Assembly (NCBI GenBank): GCA_029531795.1
Contig: JAPEIS010000010.1
Location: forward strand, 1,736,001-1,800,000
DNA: 64,000 nucleotides
Direction: 5' to 3'
From: Sclerotinia nivalis
Lineage: Eukaryota > Ascomycota > Leotiomycetes > Helotiales > Sclerotiniaceae
Of this stretch, positions 25,001 through 36,048 are shown piece after piece. The translations under genes and the position numbers were made by a program. The notes beneath the pieces are model-generated. The model saw only the letters and a list, made by a program, of their open reading frames with translations, had not been told where the DNA came from and searched no databases. Numbering within the stretch: position 1 is the first letter of the stretch; each line of letters starts with the position of its first letter.

Positions 25001-27389
25001 AAATGAGTTTGAGTCTGAGCTCAATGGAAACTCGGTGCTAAAAGCACCAAAACTTCAGCCTGGTCGTTCGTCCAGCCGAAGTAAATCACCTTCCAGAAGC
25101 GCGGCTTCAGAACCAACTTCAAATAAGAAGAGAAAGAATGAGACTCAACTGGAATCGGGTGATGGTGAGAGTGGTGGACATAAGAAGAGAAAGCCTGAGC
25201 AGCCAAGTCAAAACGAAGTAGCTGAAAGTGGTAGCAGCAAGAAGAGAAAGCCTGAGCTTTATTTGACTCAAAATGATCCTGAAGGAATTGAAGATGGCAA
25301 GAACAGCAACAAGAGAACAGTTAATGGTTCTAGTTCAAGCACTTCTAACATGTTCAAGAATATTTTGGACAGCCCAGAGAGAAAGACCCGGGCATTGCCT
25401 GGAGCTGCTAAGGAAGCCGTGTCTGTTCCAGCAGAGGCACCTATTGCCAATCCATTTGGAAATCTGGCAGGTGCTTCTCCCATCAAATCTAATACCGCCA
25501 CAACCTCTACTACACCCAGCAAACCTCCAGCCTTCAAATTTACACCTACCTCCACAACACCTACTACCTCACCAACCAAACCACCCATCTTTACTAGTAC
25601 TAGCGGTATTAAGCCGCCTGCCTTTTCAAGTGCTCCTACTGGTGGCATTAAACCACCTACCTTTTCAAGTGGTCCTACTGGTGGCATTAAACCACCTACC
25701 TTTTCAAGTGCTCCTACTGGTGGCATTAAACCACCTACCTTTTCAAGTGCTCCTACTGGTGGCATTAAACCACCTACCTTCGCTGGTGCTCCTACTGGTG
25801 GTGTTAAGCCACCAACTTTCGGAAGCGGGCCTGTCAACTTCATGGCCCAATTTGGTCAAAAAGCGGCTGCAAGTGCAGAAGATAATGAGAAGTTGTTAAT
25901 GCAAAAAGCTAAAGACGCCGATTTCGATTCCGAGGATGATGATGAGGCTGAATGGGAGGCCAATTACAAAAAGAAGAGGGCTGCGGAGCTTAAAGAATTG
26001 GAGGAGCTTGCAAAGAGCAAGGCTCCTAATTTCCTCGTCAAATCCACTGGAACTACAAAATCCACCGAAGCAAAAGAAACTGCAAAGCCAACAGCTACAA
26101 ATATCTTTGCACCAGTCGCCACTACTACTTCTACGCCATTGTTCGGACAAGCTAAACCTACTACCGGAGCTGCTGAGAGTATCTTCAGTTCAGCAAACGC
26201 CTCAGGAACATCCACTCCCAACTTGTTCTCTGGCACTGGATCCGTCCTTGGTGGTGCTGCAAAGACATCTTCATTTGCTGGCAACCCCTTTGCACATCTT
26301 TCCGATGCGGACTCAAATAATCAAAATGGAGATGATGAAAGTTCTGATGACGGTTCTGACGGCGTGAGTGAAAAGAAGGATCCAAGCTATAAACCAAATA
26401 CAAGCAATGGCACTTTAAGTACACCTAGTACCCCCGTTGACGAGTCTGGTTCTAGCATTGCCTCCAAAAAAGCAGTTAATGAGCCACCAAAGCTAAATTT
26501 GTTCGGTTCAACTGCTAGCTCTGGCGCAACTACGCCCACTCCTAGTGCTGGTGGGAGTCTTCTCAGCCGTATGACTAGAGATCCTATGCCAGAGGAGAAC
26601 GAGAACTCAGCACCAAAGCCATCCACGAATATGTTCGGTAGCTCTTTCGGGGCAACTTCTGGTACTCCAGCAGATAAAACTTGGAAGCCAGATACACCAA
26701 TTAAATTTGGTAGTGCTGCCCCTTCTGCCCCAACATTTAACTTTACTGCTTCTACTCCAACAAAGCCGGTAAGCAGCCCACTTGGCGGATTGTTTGGTAA
26801 TTCTGGAGCATCGACTTCTGCTCTCTCAAATGGACCTACCACTACTACAGGATTTCAGTTTGGTGGTCCTCCGTCTGCTACATCTTCTCTCTTCCCTTCC
26901 GTGGCAGCTTCCGCAGATACTTCTCGAGCTACTTCACCCGGTGCAACCACCGATGGTGCCACTGATGCCGATGACAATGACCCCGAAAAGGTCCATGCTC
27001 AGGTAAACCTTTTGGAATCTAATCCAGGCGAGGAAAATGAGGATGTCATCCACTCTGTTCGGACTAGGGCTTTGAAGTTCACTCCAAGGGAGGAGGGTGA
27101 CGAGAAATCTCCATGGGACACTAAAGGCGTTGGGCCATTGAAGGTACTTCGTCACAAAGAAACGAAGGCTACTCGAATTCTTTTGCGAAGTGATCCATCT
27201 GGATCTATTATACTCAATAAATCACTTCTTTCGCAGGTCAAATATGAGGCTAGCGGTAAGACTATCAAGCTTATGACGGTCGGTGATGATGGGAAGGGTT
27301 TGCAAACTTGGGTTCTTCAACTAAAGGGAAATGAATTGGCGGAAGAGTTGGCCAAGTGTTTGGAGGATAACAAGGTCAACAACAATTGA
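22062..27389 (+). CDS. FG-repeat nucleoporin with C-terminal Ran-binding domain (Nup2/Nup61-like)
   Basis: A single 1775-residue intronless ORF. Residues 1-35 are basic (KAKPKGRLNNQKGG), and about 40-830 is a Ser/Thr/Asn-rich domain with many FG-type repeats (LFG, FGG, SFG, FFGG), the phase that karyopherins cross. Residues about 840-920 form a folded, acidic-then-helical segment (FEFQVSEPTDLEMERNMPPN). About 930-1110 is a basic region with repeated KKRK clusters. Residues 1182-1260 hold a 13-residue tandem repeat. About 1272-1325 is acidic then helical (DSEDDDEAEWE). From about 1640 to the end is a RanBP1-type domain (VHAQVNLLESNPGEENE, FTPREEGDEKSPWDTKGVGP, LLRSD). This layout fits Nup2/Nup61 proteins of the nuclear basket, but it is much longer than yeast Nup2 (720 aa). 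The ATG in context ATCGCGATGG is the first in frame. Confidence 0.93.
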   Translation: MDSPKQANAAQLAARSIKAKPKGRLNNQKGGFAPVQNNNPNNNAAVGGGGGGGLFGGSISAPGSFNFAAPSGTPTFTPSFGNSTSNPFAAPTNEDPRADTTGEEALRKEKVFTSGFRSGGGNEEALFAAHSPYHHNQQPSNTLDASNNTQPPSLFGAGNAIQPNGGGLQFGSSTSQNQTGNSIFGGFSFPPTSQATNNSSNSSFAFGSSSQTPMNTSTPAFNFGATNSGQAENSLGFGANSPSKAQNPLTFENKKASNFNCDPSSSFSVLDNCSFDPAPSSVPVNSNFSCSTTFPTNHFDNPTFDQQFFHTNEDITNMFGDYKVEYPGDAGQAPAQSSQIQYPIGQLGLAANMSYPEGLPATTATSSIFGNTPLLAAHRANPFHFVQDDSITSFGQNHTNSSFGQNNTSNSFGAQNNSFGGSFGGSFGNQANTSFAGLNSTNVAPENSQNLFGNMTAATPAPPSSSVFTSSFPATTSAPSTTNMFGSAASSFPTTSAPSTTNLFGNVNSSFPPATASTTPLFGAAKPVESTTPAMNAPLFGGLNKPADSTPSAPSTSFFGGFKPTESTPSAASTSFFGGLKPVEPTPSASGNPLFGGSKPTDPTPASSSTSNIFAKPSSAPTPASTFTGFSKPAESTADLFNHNNQSNGQSNNLFGSKSAEEPKDKQTLNLFNKPVGQQHSEQNAMDNTTEKTPAKTPNALFAGFGKANPSAEHQLGGAAKEQSVSHFSDSSIDDRKNANLSKFAAAPSNGQAASSFKIRGSAEASGLNNASSIFKPVDPSADAAHHLPNNALGSFPSQTQDTQALNGSPNNASVCNSLALSAPTNASSQPPPLDNKALAPGRLSDFEFQVSEPTDLEMERNMPPNFDTVQRNEFKALWRIASVQRAMAAYFHHLPPGADPSRGLAWMEAKKKEILAEHKIDYISNKRGRAQAGLENDENQENMSPQKRIRQDKERPHRVPSPEKRSRSTRSPDKRPRATNEFESELNGNSVLKAPKLQPGRSSSRSKSPSRSAASEPTSNKKRKNETQLESGDGESGGHKKRKPEQPSQNEVAESGSSKKRKPELYLTQNDPEGIEDGKNSNKRTVNGSSSSTSNMFKNILDSPERKTRALPGAAKEAVSVPAEAPIANPFGNLAGASPIKSNTATTSTTPSKPPAFKFTPTSTTPTTSPTKPPIFTSTSGIKPPAFSSAPTGGIKPPTFSSGPTGGIKPPTFSSAPTGGIKPPTFSSAPTGGIKPPTFAGAPTGGVKPPTFGSGPVNFMAQFGQKAAASAEDNEKLLMQKAKDADFDSEDDDEAEWEANYKKKRAAELKELEELAKSKAPNFLVKSTGTTKSTEAKETAKPTATNIFAPVATTTSTPLFGQAKPTTGAAESIFSSANASGTSTPNLFSGTGSVLGGAAKTSSFAGNPFAHLSDADSNNQNGDDESSDDGSDGVSEKKDPSYKPNTSNGTLSTPSTPVDESGSSIASKKAVNEPPKLNLFGSTASSGATTPTPSAGGSLLSRMTRDPMPEENENSAPKPSTNMFGSSFGATSGTPADKTWKPDTPIKFGSAAPSAPTFNFTASTPTKPVSSPLGGLFGNSGASTSALSNGPTTTTGFQFGGPPSATSSLFPSVAASADTSRATSPGATTDGATDADDNDPEKVHAQVNLLESNPGEENEDVIHSVRTRALKFTPREEGDEKSPWDTKGVGPLKVLRHKETKATRILLRSDPSGSIILNKSLLSQVKYEASGKTIKLMTVGDDGKGLQTWVLQLKGNELAEELAKCLEDNKVNNN
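25595..25830 (+). repeat. 39-bp coding minisatellite in the nucleoporin
   Basis: About six tandem copies of a 39-bp unit encode GGIKPPTFSSAPT. Three central copies are almost identical at DNA level (the GGTGGCATTAAACCACCTAC core), while the outer copies have drifted (GIKPPAFSS, GGVKPPTFGS). The unit length is a multiple of three, so copy changes keep the frame. Confidence 0.9.
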
Positions 27390-30300
27390 TGATCAACTCA
27401 TTTCACCTTATATCACACTTTTTTCAGCAAGAAATGATGGCATGTTCATGGAAATAAGTTTGGCGTTTGCGTTGCATAGCGTGGACTGGGAAAAAGAAGT
27501 TTACGATTGTTTTTGTATTGCGATTTTGCTTTTGCTATTTTTCACTTTCTCAATATTGATGGAAAGGAAGGGGAGGAGTATTTGTAGGCATATTATTCAT
27601 TGGCACCGGCCTCTTCGAGTTGCTTTGCACATTTTGTCGATTGATAACATCACTTTGTGGGTGGGGAACTACGACTGTGGGATTTTGATCAGGGTTGTAC
27701 AATGGGCTGTGACCCCTTCTCTCATCAAAGTCTCATGGGGCATATAGAACCTTGATATTGATGGAATTGTCGTTTTGGAACTGGAATTTGGCCGGAAGCG
27801 ATTGTAAATAGCATCGGGGAAATACTTCAGTACATTGATATGAGTACTTAATGAAACGTTAAAAATTACTTCTTTCATGCATTCGCTGGTGATGATGTAA
27901 TTGCAATCCGTTACTGACTTGTGAGTATAGGTATGTGGCTGTTGGTGAGCTTCTCTCCTTTCCTTTAAGACCTGGAGAAAATACTAACAAATGTTGCCCG
28001 TGGAACAGACTGTTGGTATCAACTTGGTGGTGTTGAAGCGTAAATTACTTTATCCTATTTGTATTGATGATTGTTCTTGATTGATTCTATTCTATATTGA
28101 AAGCCAGAACTTATGAATAAGAGCTTCGAGGCCTAGCGCCTCGCTAGCTAGTACAGCTCCCTTCATGGTCACATGATCAATGTCCCGATAGTTATGTTTC
28201 CACCGAGACTCTTCTCTTTTTTTCAGATCTCTATTTCTGAAAGAATTTCATTCCCCAGGTGTTGACATGAGCAACAAGGAAAGTCCAAAAGGTTCGCCGG
28301 CGATGACGAAGTTTAAATCATTATATCAATACCACAACTCTTTAAATTAAGTTAAGTGGGGTCAGGCCACGTGCGGTACGGTACACAAACTTGCTCATAG
28401 TCCTCCCCGTCCGATCAAACCAATCTTCCCAGTATTTCTGACAAGCTATTACCTCCTCCTTCCTTGGAAATGCATGATTTCCACCGTGTAGGACAATTGT
28501 TGCATTGTGGCTTGTTTCGTGGACCCAAAGTTGGTGCATGCGCATCGACATCGTCGTTTGCTCCATGCGTAGAAATTTCTCGAAATCTCGCGAAAGATGT
28601 TCCACCTGTCCCCACATCACGAGCTTCATGTGTTTTGTTCGACGATGATGACTATATCTCTTCCTATATATACAACGACATGGATCGCCTGAATTATAAT
28701 ATGGTATTGATCGGCAAACAAGTTTTTGATTTAGTTTAGGCAGATTTAAGGTTTTTGCGACCCTGATTGATCATTTTTTTGTTGATGGTAATCTTATGTT
28801 ATTTTTGGAAGAGGTAATTTTATATTATTATTATTATCATCATTTATATGCTGTTTTCGTTTATACCCTTACATTGTTATATTTGTTGAATAGCGGATAC
28901 ATTTTTCGAGGATTCAACAATGTCTTCTGCACCTTCGGATCTCTCGCTCAGCCCAGATCAAAGATACGATAATGATCAGATGATCATGGCTTGGATAGCT
29001 GCTTTGGTAGCAGAGGGATGTCCTCCTTTTGCAGTGACTTTCAAGACAAACTCTTCCCCATGCGACCCAACTTCTACAGATTGCAAACCATCATAGTTGT
29101 AGAGGTTTACTTGTATGGAAATATTTCATCGGGTGTTTGAGTTAAGGTTGTACTATCACGGCAATTTTGCTTAGGTTATGGAATGGGAGCCGTTGTCGTG
29201 ACTTTCTCGATCAGTTCTTGACAACGCCTGGTTACAAGTATCGCAGATTCTCTTCGTGCTTTCAGATCTAGAGGGTTTTTATGCAGGGCAACAAGGCCGA
29301 TCTGTTGTGCGCTTCTTTTTCTCCTATTATCTCGGCTCTGGCGTACGCGGCTCAGCACTGCATCAATTTGGGTAGCACCAACGCAACATTCGTTAAGTCT
29401 TGTGATTGATATACCCCTGTTCTCAGCTTCTGCATTTTGGAAGAGGGATTTTTGCACGGACTATCGCTTCTCATTGCTTTACTACTACTCGAAAATCAAC
29501 AAATGGAGGAGTGGAGAAGGACTGAGGATCTCGAGCTCAGACTGATTTCTCGGTACTATTAATGTTGAGCGTGGAGGGCTAAAATGATCACGAAGCTCAT
29601 AATACGATTTATGGGGCTGAACGGAAAAGGCTTGATAAGTATGTCACTTCGGATAGTTATATATGAGCCATAATTACTAAAGAACATCAGTAGGGCATTT
29701 GGATCTCACTCCGTCGAGATCGAAGATGATGTGGATCGTCATTTGGAGGGACTGCAGGAACTCCCGACTTATGTCCTTCCAAGCACTCTCGAGAAACAAG
29801 ATAAGCTTTCAAACTGGTGTATATGGGTTCTTTACTCTTTCGGGAATAACCTTCTCTGTTATGAGTATGGATGGATCTCTGCTCATTTCCTTATCCTAGC
29901 AACGCAACTGGAAAATATGTTCTTTTAATGATGGATATAGAATACTTCGACGAGGAAATATCAAAAAGTAGGATTTCCTGATATTGCAATTTGTGTTTTT
30001 GTCTATGTACTTACTCTAGTACACATAATATCTCTTAATACAAGGAAATATAATCAAATGTTTACCTACCCGCATCTACTCGAGAAAAGAAGAAATACTT
30101 GATCCAGATATATCCATGTGATGAGGTGGCTCGATTTCGCTATGTGTATTTTTAGCTGGGAAATCGGACGCTTTCCTGAACTGCTAAATACGTATAGGGC
30201 TATTTATGATGTGTAATGGATATCATTTTTGTATTTTATTGCACTTACTGTGAATTCTAGTCCTTGGCTGTGATCATAATCGTACTGATATGCAATTCCG

Positions 30301-31071
30301 ACTCGTTATATCTCTTCACATCGCTGCTCATCACCATCAATACCCAATAGTCAATATTAATAAATTATATGTCCGGCTTTCCATGAAAGGAAATCTTGAA
30401 GTCAGTCTGTCTCATGACAATGGGTGGTTAGAGCTGCGCATAGTTATATATAGTCGATTATATGCGAGTATATTGGCCATGGAGATATTCATATGTGGAG
30501 GATTTACAGATACATAATATCAAATGCTGCGGCATTTATGGGTCTAGGTGAAAATGTACTGGGCTTGGGCATGGGCACTACTTGTAGTATTATGGAGCTC
30601 CCTTCAAGGTATTTTACAGAGATTGATTTCTGCACACTGGACAAGTTTTATCTTAGGTTCATGTCTAGTCTTGCTGTAGTAAAGTAAAGTCATTTCAGGT
30701 TACGGTAACACATACTCGAATTTCATTACAGCTGTTGTCTCTGGAAAGATGCTAGAGTGCTCTGAATGGTGAGAAATTATGAAGATGAATGATTATTGGT
30801 GTTGTGGTTGATATATATGTATAGATTAGACCAAGTGGGCAATTTGGCGAACAGCAATAGATGAGATTTGCTGATAAATATATTAATTTGTTGTTCGAGT
30901 ACATGGAATACGTTGTTGTGATTTCAGCCATTTATGTAGAAGGTAGTGAGTTCTCAAGCAATATTTCAATCGATCGGCTTATACACATGTCCAATCGTTA
31001 CTTCAATGTAAGACTCCTTTTTGTTTACCGTCATGCGCCGTGTACCACAAGTATTCCATCATTCCTCAAAC
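27390..31071. other. Intergenic with unassigned short ORFs
   Basis: The first 500 bases are probable 3' UTR of the nucleoporin gene. Unrecognised ORFs: 28342-28629 (-, 95 aa, WGQVEHLSRDFEKFL); 28920-29096 (+, 58 aa, MSSAPSDLSLSPDQRYDNDQ, ATG to TAG); 29176-29457 (-, 93 aa, basic helical RRKRSAQQIGLVALHKNPLD); and 29699-29928 (+, up to 83 aa open from an upstream TAA). None shows a known motif or paired splice signals, and they could be fragments of a decayed gene. From 29930 to 31070 nothing is seen except AT-rich sequence and a pyrimidine-rich stretch (31080-31190) within the next gene's intron. Confidence 0.45.
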
Positions 31072-31648
31072 CTAAGCACCTTTCTATTCACACACACATA
31101 ACATTAGCCAACATTCCCATTCCAATTCTCATCATATTCACGCATCCTCCTCCTCCTCCTTTCCTTCCCCTTCCCGCTCCTCATCAAGAAAACAAAAAGA
31201 AACAACTCACCCCACCCCTCTCATCCTCCATCCCAATAATGGGACCCTGCTTCGCCGCCTTCGGAAACTCCACTTTCACCTTCTTCTTCGCCTCCTTCGC
31301 TTGATCCACCGGTTGCCCCTCTAGCCCCGCACTCCCACTATCCCCTTTCGCTTTTTCCTGTTTCGCTTTCTGCGACTCGTCGTGTTCGACTTGGTATTTT
31401 TCCGTGGGCTGGTCTGTGCCTGCGTTTTCGGAGGGAGGGGTTCCGGGCCATGGCGTGTGGTAGTGGGTGCTGGTTGAGAAGGAGCGGGGACGTGGGGGTG
31501 CGGGAGTTTGGGAGGATTGGGTGGCTTGGTGTTGTGGTTGTGGTTGGTGGGTTGGGGAGGGCATGCGGAAGAATTGGAGATGGAGACGGGGATTGGGGGT
31601 TAGGTGGTGGATGCGGGAGTAGGGGGAGGTGGATAGGGCTGGGGCCAT
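31072..31648 (-). CDS. Small conserved-looking predicted mitochondrial protein
   Basis: A two-exon gene of 149 residues. Exon 1 is 31648-31211 from ATG (MAPALSTSPYSRIHH). Exon 2 is only 12 nt (31083-31072) and adds Lys-Gly-Ala-stop. The intron has donor GTGAGT, branch-like GCTAATG and acceptor AATAG. The N-terminus is Ser/Pro/His/Arg-rich and lacks acids, with RSFSTSTHYHTPWPG near residue 57, a typical mitochondrial presequence end in fungi. The C-terminal half is charged (KAKQEKAKGDSG, QAKEAKKKVKVEFPKA) and ends IIGMEDERGGKGA. I know no assigned function for this type. An in-frame ATG at 31714 would add 22 residues; I prefer 31648 because it leaves a presequence-like start. Confidence 0.6.
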
Positions 31649-32470
31649 GGTTTTGGATGTTGGTTGGGTAGGAGTTTGAATGTTTGATAGGTGTGATGAG
31701 ATAGATGGTGACAAAGTGTTGAAAACTAGGATTAATGAATTGGGGTGTATATGTCAATATATGTGTCTTTAGATATGAAATGATTGATAGTTGTAAAAGT
31801 ATTAAAGAATTGCAGAGTAAAAAGTAGGATAGAAAACAAGAAAAGAAAAATATGACTGTGCGAGAAATAGGTAGCGAGAAAGAGATATGTAATAGCTCTG
31901 GAAGCTTAGATCAAGAGTTCTTCCCCTTAGCTAATCGTTCATTTATGCATTAGTGGCTACTTGGCACCGGTAATGGAGACGTCAACTAGTATTCGATGGC
32001 GTCACAACTTTAGGGGGATCTACAACGTGGGGTACTGCTAGTCCTCGTTTTAGCGATGAACTGTGGCGAGTGCGGCTGATGATTTAATTCGGGTATTTCA
32101 AGATTGTGGTATTGTTAGTGGCTGAGTATTGGGAAATATAATTAAGTTGGTTAGACAGGATGGCTACTTGTTGGCAATGCTAGAATATATCGTGGAAAAA
32201 GACCATTGACAGGATTCGCTTTTGCCGAGATGAGTGGATATCACAGTAAGGGGGTGTGGTGTAAAAGCTGACCGCAATGATCAGTGATATATGCAAGGGA
32301 TGAAAGAGAAATGGGGTGCACGTGTTGACCAGAAATGACTCGAGTAAATTCCCAATATATTTAAGGTTTTTCATAATACCTCACGAACGCCATTTGCTAT
32401 GCTGATTCCTTCTTCCTAGAACGCCAGACCCGTACCGTACATACATTTTGAGATGAAAGTTGTGAGCTTT
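31649..32470. other. Intergenic
   Basis: Holds the probable promoter of the minus-strand gene to the left and the 3' UTR of the GTPase gene to the right. Open frames here have no features of genes. Confidence 0.5.
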
Positions 32471-33980
32471 TCATGCTCTGCCGACTCTGAAGGAAAGGAT
32501 CTGATAATCATTAGTATCAATTTTTGAATGTAAAAAGAAAGGAAAGGTATACGCACATCATTATGACCAACGGAAACAATCGCATCTTCCGAAACTCTCA
32601 CTCCACCAGCTCCTTCGACATAAGCTAAAGGAGCATCTCCCATAACTTTCCTTGCACACTCCGCGACTGTAGTGTTTTTCTTAACCAAAACACAATCTCT
32701 AAACACCTTTTCACTTCCAGAACCACCAGTTCCTGCTATTAGACTTCCTACGTTCCTTACAGGAAATACTGGTACTAAACCTAGTAATTCTGCTGCTCGA
32801 GAAAGAACTTGTACTACTCCCGTACTTCCAAATCTGTAAAGAACCATGTCCTTTAGATTCTCAATTCTCGTTTTAAGCTTCTCGTCCAATTCTTTCAGGC
32901 CTCCACCAGTTTCATCACCGTCGGCAATTAGATCATCCCTCGTATCCACAAACTCACTTCCCTCCGTATACCTCACAAAGCCCTGTTTAGCCAACCTCCT
33001 CAAGAAAACCTCCGAAACAGCACTGCACAACACAATACTCTTCGGATCCTGCATCTTTGCGATCTTGCTAATATTCTTATCCGCATCCGCATGATCGATC
33101 TTATTAAGTGCAATGACCGTCGGGAATTTCTCATCCGTAAAAGCATTCACCACCAAATCAATCGTCTCATCAGACCAATGTTCCAATGGTTCCTTCAACC
33201 CCAATTTATCCAACGTCCTCGCAACCACCGAACTTGTACTTCCATATCCGGAAAACTGCCCCTGTAATGTCTCGACAGCCGTAGCTTTCACAGCTACATG
33301 CCTCCGTTTTACCGATCCCCATTTCTGCATCAAGTTTCCTCGAATCCATGCTACAATCTCCGAACGCAACCACACGATATCATAACTAGGATCATAACCT
33401 CTCGTTGCTTTGCCTTCTGCATCAGTAGTACCACTTACGTCGACGACGTGGATGAGTGCATCTGCATGGCGTAAATCGTCGAGAAACTTATTTCCAAGAC
33501 CTTTTCCTTCATGGGCGCCAGGAACGAGACCGGCTACATCGAGGAGTTCGATGGGAACGGAGCGACGCCCGTCCATACAGGAACCATAGTTGGGTTTGCA
33601 GCGCGATTGAAGATTATAGCGGGCGCAGGCACAGTCGATTTGAAGGTAGCCAATTGCACGTTGAGGGTCGATGGTTGTGAATCTGGAAATGGCTCAGTAT
33701 TTTGTCTTCTTGCTTTACTTTTGTGCGATTTCCACAGCTTTCTATTCGTAATCCTGGGTATGTGTGCATATGATTCATGGAGTGAGTGCTTACGGAAAAT
33801 TGCCTATATGAAAGAGAGGATGTAAGTAAATGGAGGGGTAATTTGAGGTCAGATGGAATAGCATGGAGAATAATATATTTACGCACCAACTTTCGACGAA
33901 GCATCAGTAAGACTATTTAGAGTTGTACTTTTACCTGAAGAGGGCTTGCCTACGAGGCCGATCAGAGGATCTCGTGGCAT
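32471..33980 (-). CDS. Ygr210c-type (YchF/OBG-related) GTPase with a 10-nt micro-exon
   Basis: Four exons: 33980-33887, 33803-33794 (10 nt), 33682-32557 and 32500-32471, giving 419 residues (yeast YGR210C is of similar length). G1 is GKPSSGKST at 11-19, followed by SKVGNFPFTTIDP (switch region), G3 DVAG at 83-86, and G4 NKID at about 228-231. The end [15 protein letters not shown] is the TGS-domain tail. All introns have good ends (GTGCGT/ATAG, GTAAGC/CCAG, GTGCGT with CTAATG/ATCAG). The micro-exon GCAATTTTCC supplies most of Gly-Asn-Phe-Pro; without it the frame breaks. Yeast YGR210C is a poorly characterised cytosolic P-loop GTPase of the Obg/YchF group, related to ribosome-associated factors. 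Stop TGA follows Arg-Ala. Confidence 0.93.
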
Positions 33981-36048
33981 ATCGTGCGATGGTTAGAGAG
34001 ATGTGTTGAAGAGGATGATCTTGCATAAACATAAAATTTGTGTAGGCGCGGGGTTGATACCTGAGGCACAAAAATGGCAAACTATCATTAAAGTGGAAGT
34101 CTTAGGATCATTGTCAGTCAGCTCTCAAAAACATATGCATATATCTGGGATCAATAGACTTTTTGCTTATTATTTGCTCAAATTACCCAATGGCAAATTT
34201 TTACAGATTCAATAAGTATTCGTGTCTAGCAATCTACACTTAGAAAGTAATTGCCCTTTAGGCCGTCAACGAGTTACACTTTTGGCATTTTGAAAATTGG
34301 ATGTTTTTTGAGTAGGCCTATGAGGTCAGCTAGAGTTTGGATGAACATGTGAGAATTCAGATCTGATGTTCAATAAGTCTATATTATTGTTCCACGGAGC
34401 GTGAGTTGGATGGACAGGGACACGCTTATTGTCTACCCTCTCATTGACCTAGTGCGATCCCCAACCCATATATCTTCTATGATCCCCAGCACTGACATCT
34501 GACATCGGTATGCAGTTCTGCCTGGAAAATCCAACCCCAGTTTGTAGCTATTCTCTCATAAGGAGCTTTGCTCAAATCGTGATGTTCAGCCAATTGTTGT
34601 TCTTCTTGACGTGCAATTAGGCTCTGAGGTACCACCTTCTGCAACGCTTTCTTATATCAACGCTGACCTGGTAACTCTCCATCTTTTCCATTTTGAAGCG
34701 AACAAAGCTTTATTTCTGTTCAAGAAATCAAGCTTCGGCAGATGGAAACCCACGTCCGTGTGCAAAATACCGTCTCGCCTTAAGACTACTTGTCCCTAAG
34801 CTGGAAACTAGTCCCAGTACCCGAACTCCATAAACGCACTCGCGCATACACATCTAGACAGTCGAGGTCTTTCTAGGATGGCAACGATGTTAACATTCGT
34901 CGTGGTCATGGGTGAAAGTATTTTTAAGAGTGTGTAGGTATCTAAGCCACATTGATTGTGAATATCCTTTCCAACATCTTTCATCAAACTCACCTTGACT
35001 CGTGTAGCCTTGCAATGAATGCACCAGAACGTGTTTTGCCAAGAAAGATGTTCTTTGCAGTGCACAACCACAAAGCCCCAACCTCGTCATTTCTGAGTGG
35101 CTTTGAATCGAAGAACCCGGGAATTAGAATGGTGAGGTAATCACAAGATAAAGTCGATAACCTCGTAGCTGAAATCATCGAATGTTGTTGCACATTCTTT
35201 TGCCGTGTGGGCGGCTTAGCAAAGTGCAAATTAAAGAGAGAGACGAATGAGATTTAGAATATTGAATCACATGAAGAAATGTCCCCGAAACGCCACAACA
35301 CCGCCACACTCATCGATCCCCGCAAAAGAAAGTGAAAAAGTGAAAACCAATCGGAGAGAGTCAAATTTCCGTCTTCACGGCAATTGTCATGATGCTACCC
35401 TAAATAAATTGTTGAATCGTCTCAAAATCGAGAAGAAAATACAAAAGAAGGAAATCGATTCGCTGATTCACCAATTGTAATAATATGCAGGTTCATAGAT
35501 ATGCACTGAATCACTGATATCCAATGATTCAAATTTTGATTTTCTATAAGCAGGATTGGCTGGTAAATTATCCCCTGTGATGTTCTATGGCTGAAAAAGC
35601 AGGTGAAGAGAAGGAAAAAAAGATGGTTATGACGTAATGTGGTTAACAATTTACTGACCAGAGCGGTTTGGTCTTTCTGGCTCTTTCATTTCTTGGTTGG
35701 GCCACACTTCACCACAATTACAATTCCAAAGTGATCTAATCTATTTTCAGTTATTGCCAAGTATTTCTTGCAGGTTAATAACAGGTGAAATAATGATAAG
35801 CTTGGCTAGATTGGTGACGTTGTACCTCCGACTCAAGCAAATCGGGAAGTCGTACCATTCAAATTCCCGGTTCCGAAAAGTCCTACTCATACATAAAGGT
35901 CCACCTTCCCATTAGTTACTTTGCAAACAGACATTCCAACCTTCTCTACAACAGAACAAAGAACTCTCTGCTTTTTAAAGATATCCATCCATCGGTATAC
36001 ACATCAACTTTTTAATTCGATACCTTTTTACCAATCAAATCCAACATC
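33981..36048. other. Intergenic between divergent GTPase and PMP3 genes
   Basis: No gene recognised. ORFs such as 35247-35480 (+, 77 aa, basic) and those around 34800-35230 overlap on both strands and lack motifs. The last 150 bases, with TCCATCCATCG and pyrimidine-rich runs, are probably the PMP3 5' leader. Confidence 0.5.

Noticed and set aside
32846..33680. Plus ORFs of 74-104 codons opposite the GTPase
   Set aside because: Antisense of a well-supported GTPase exon.
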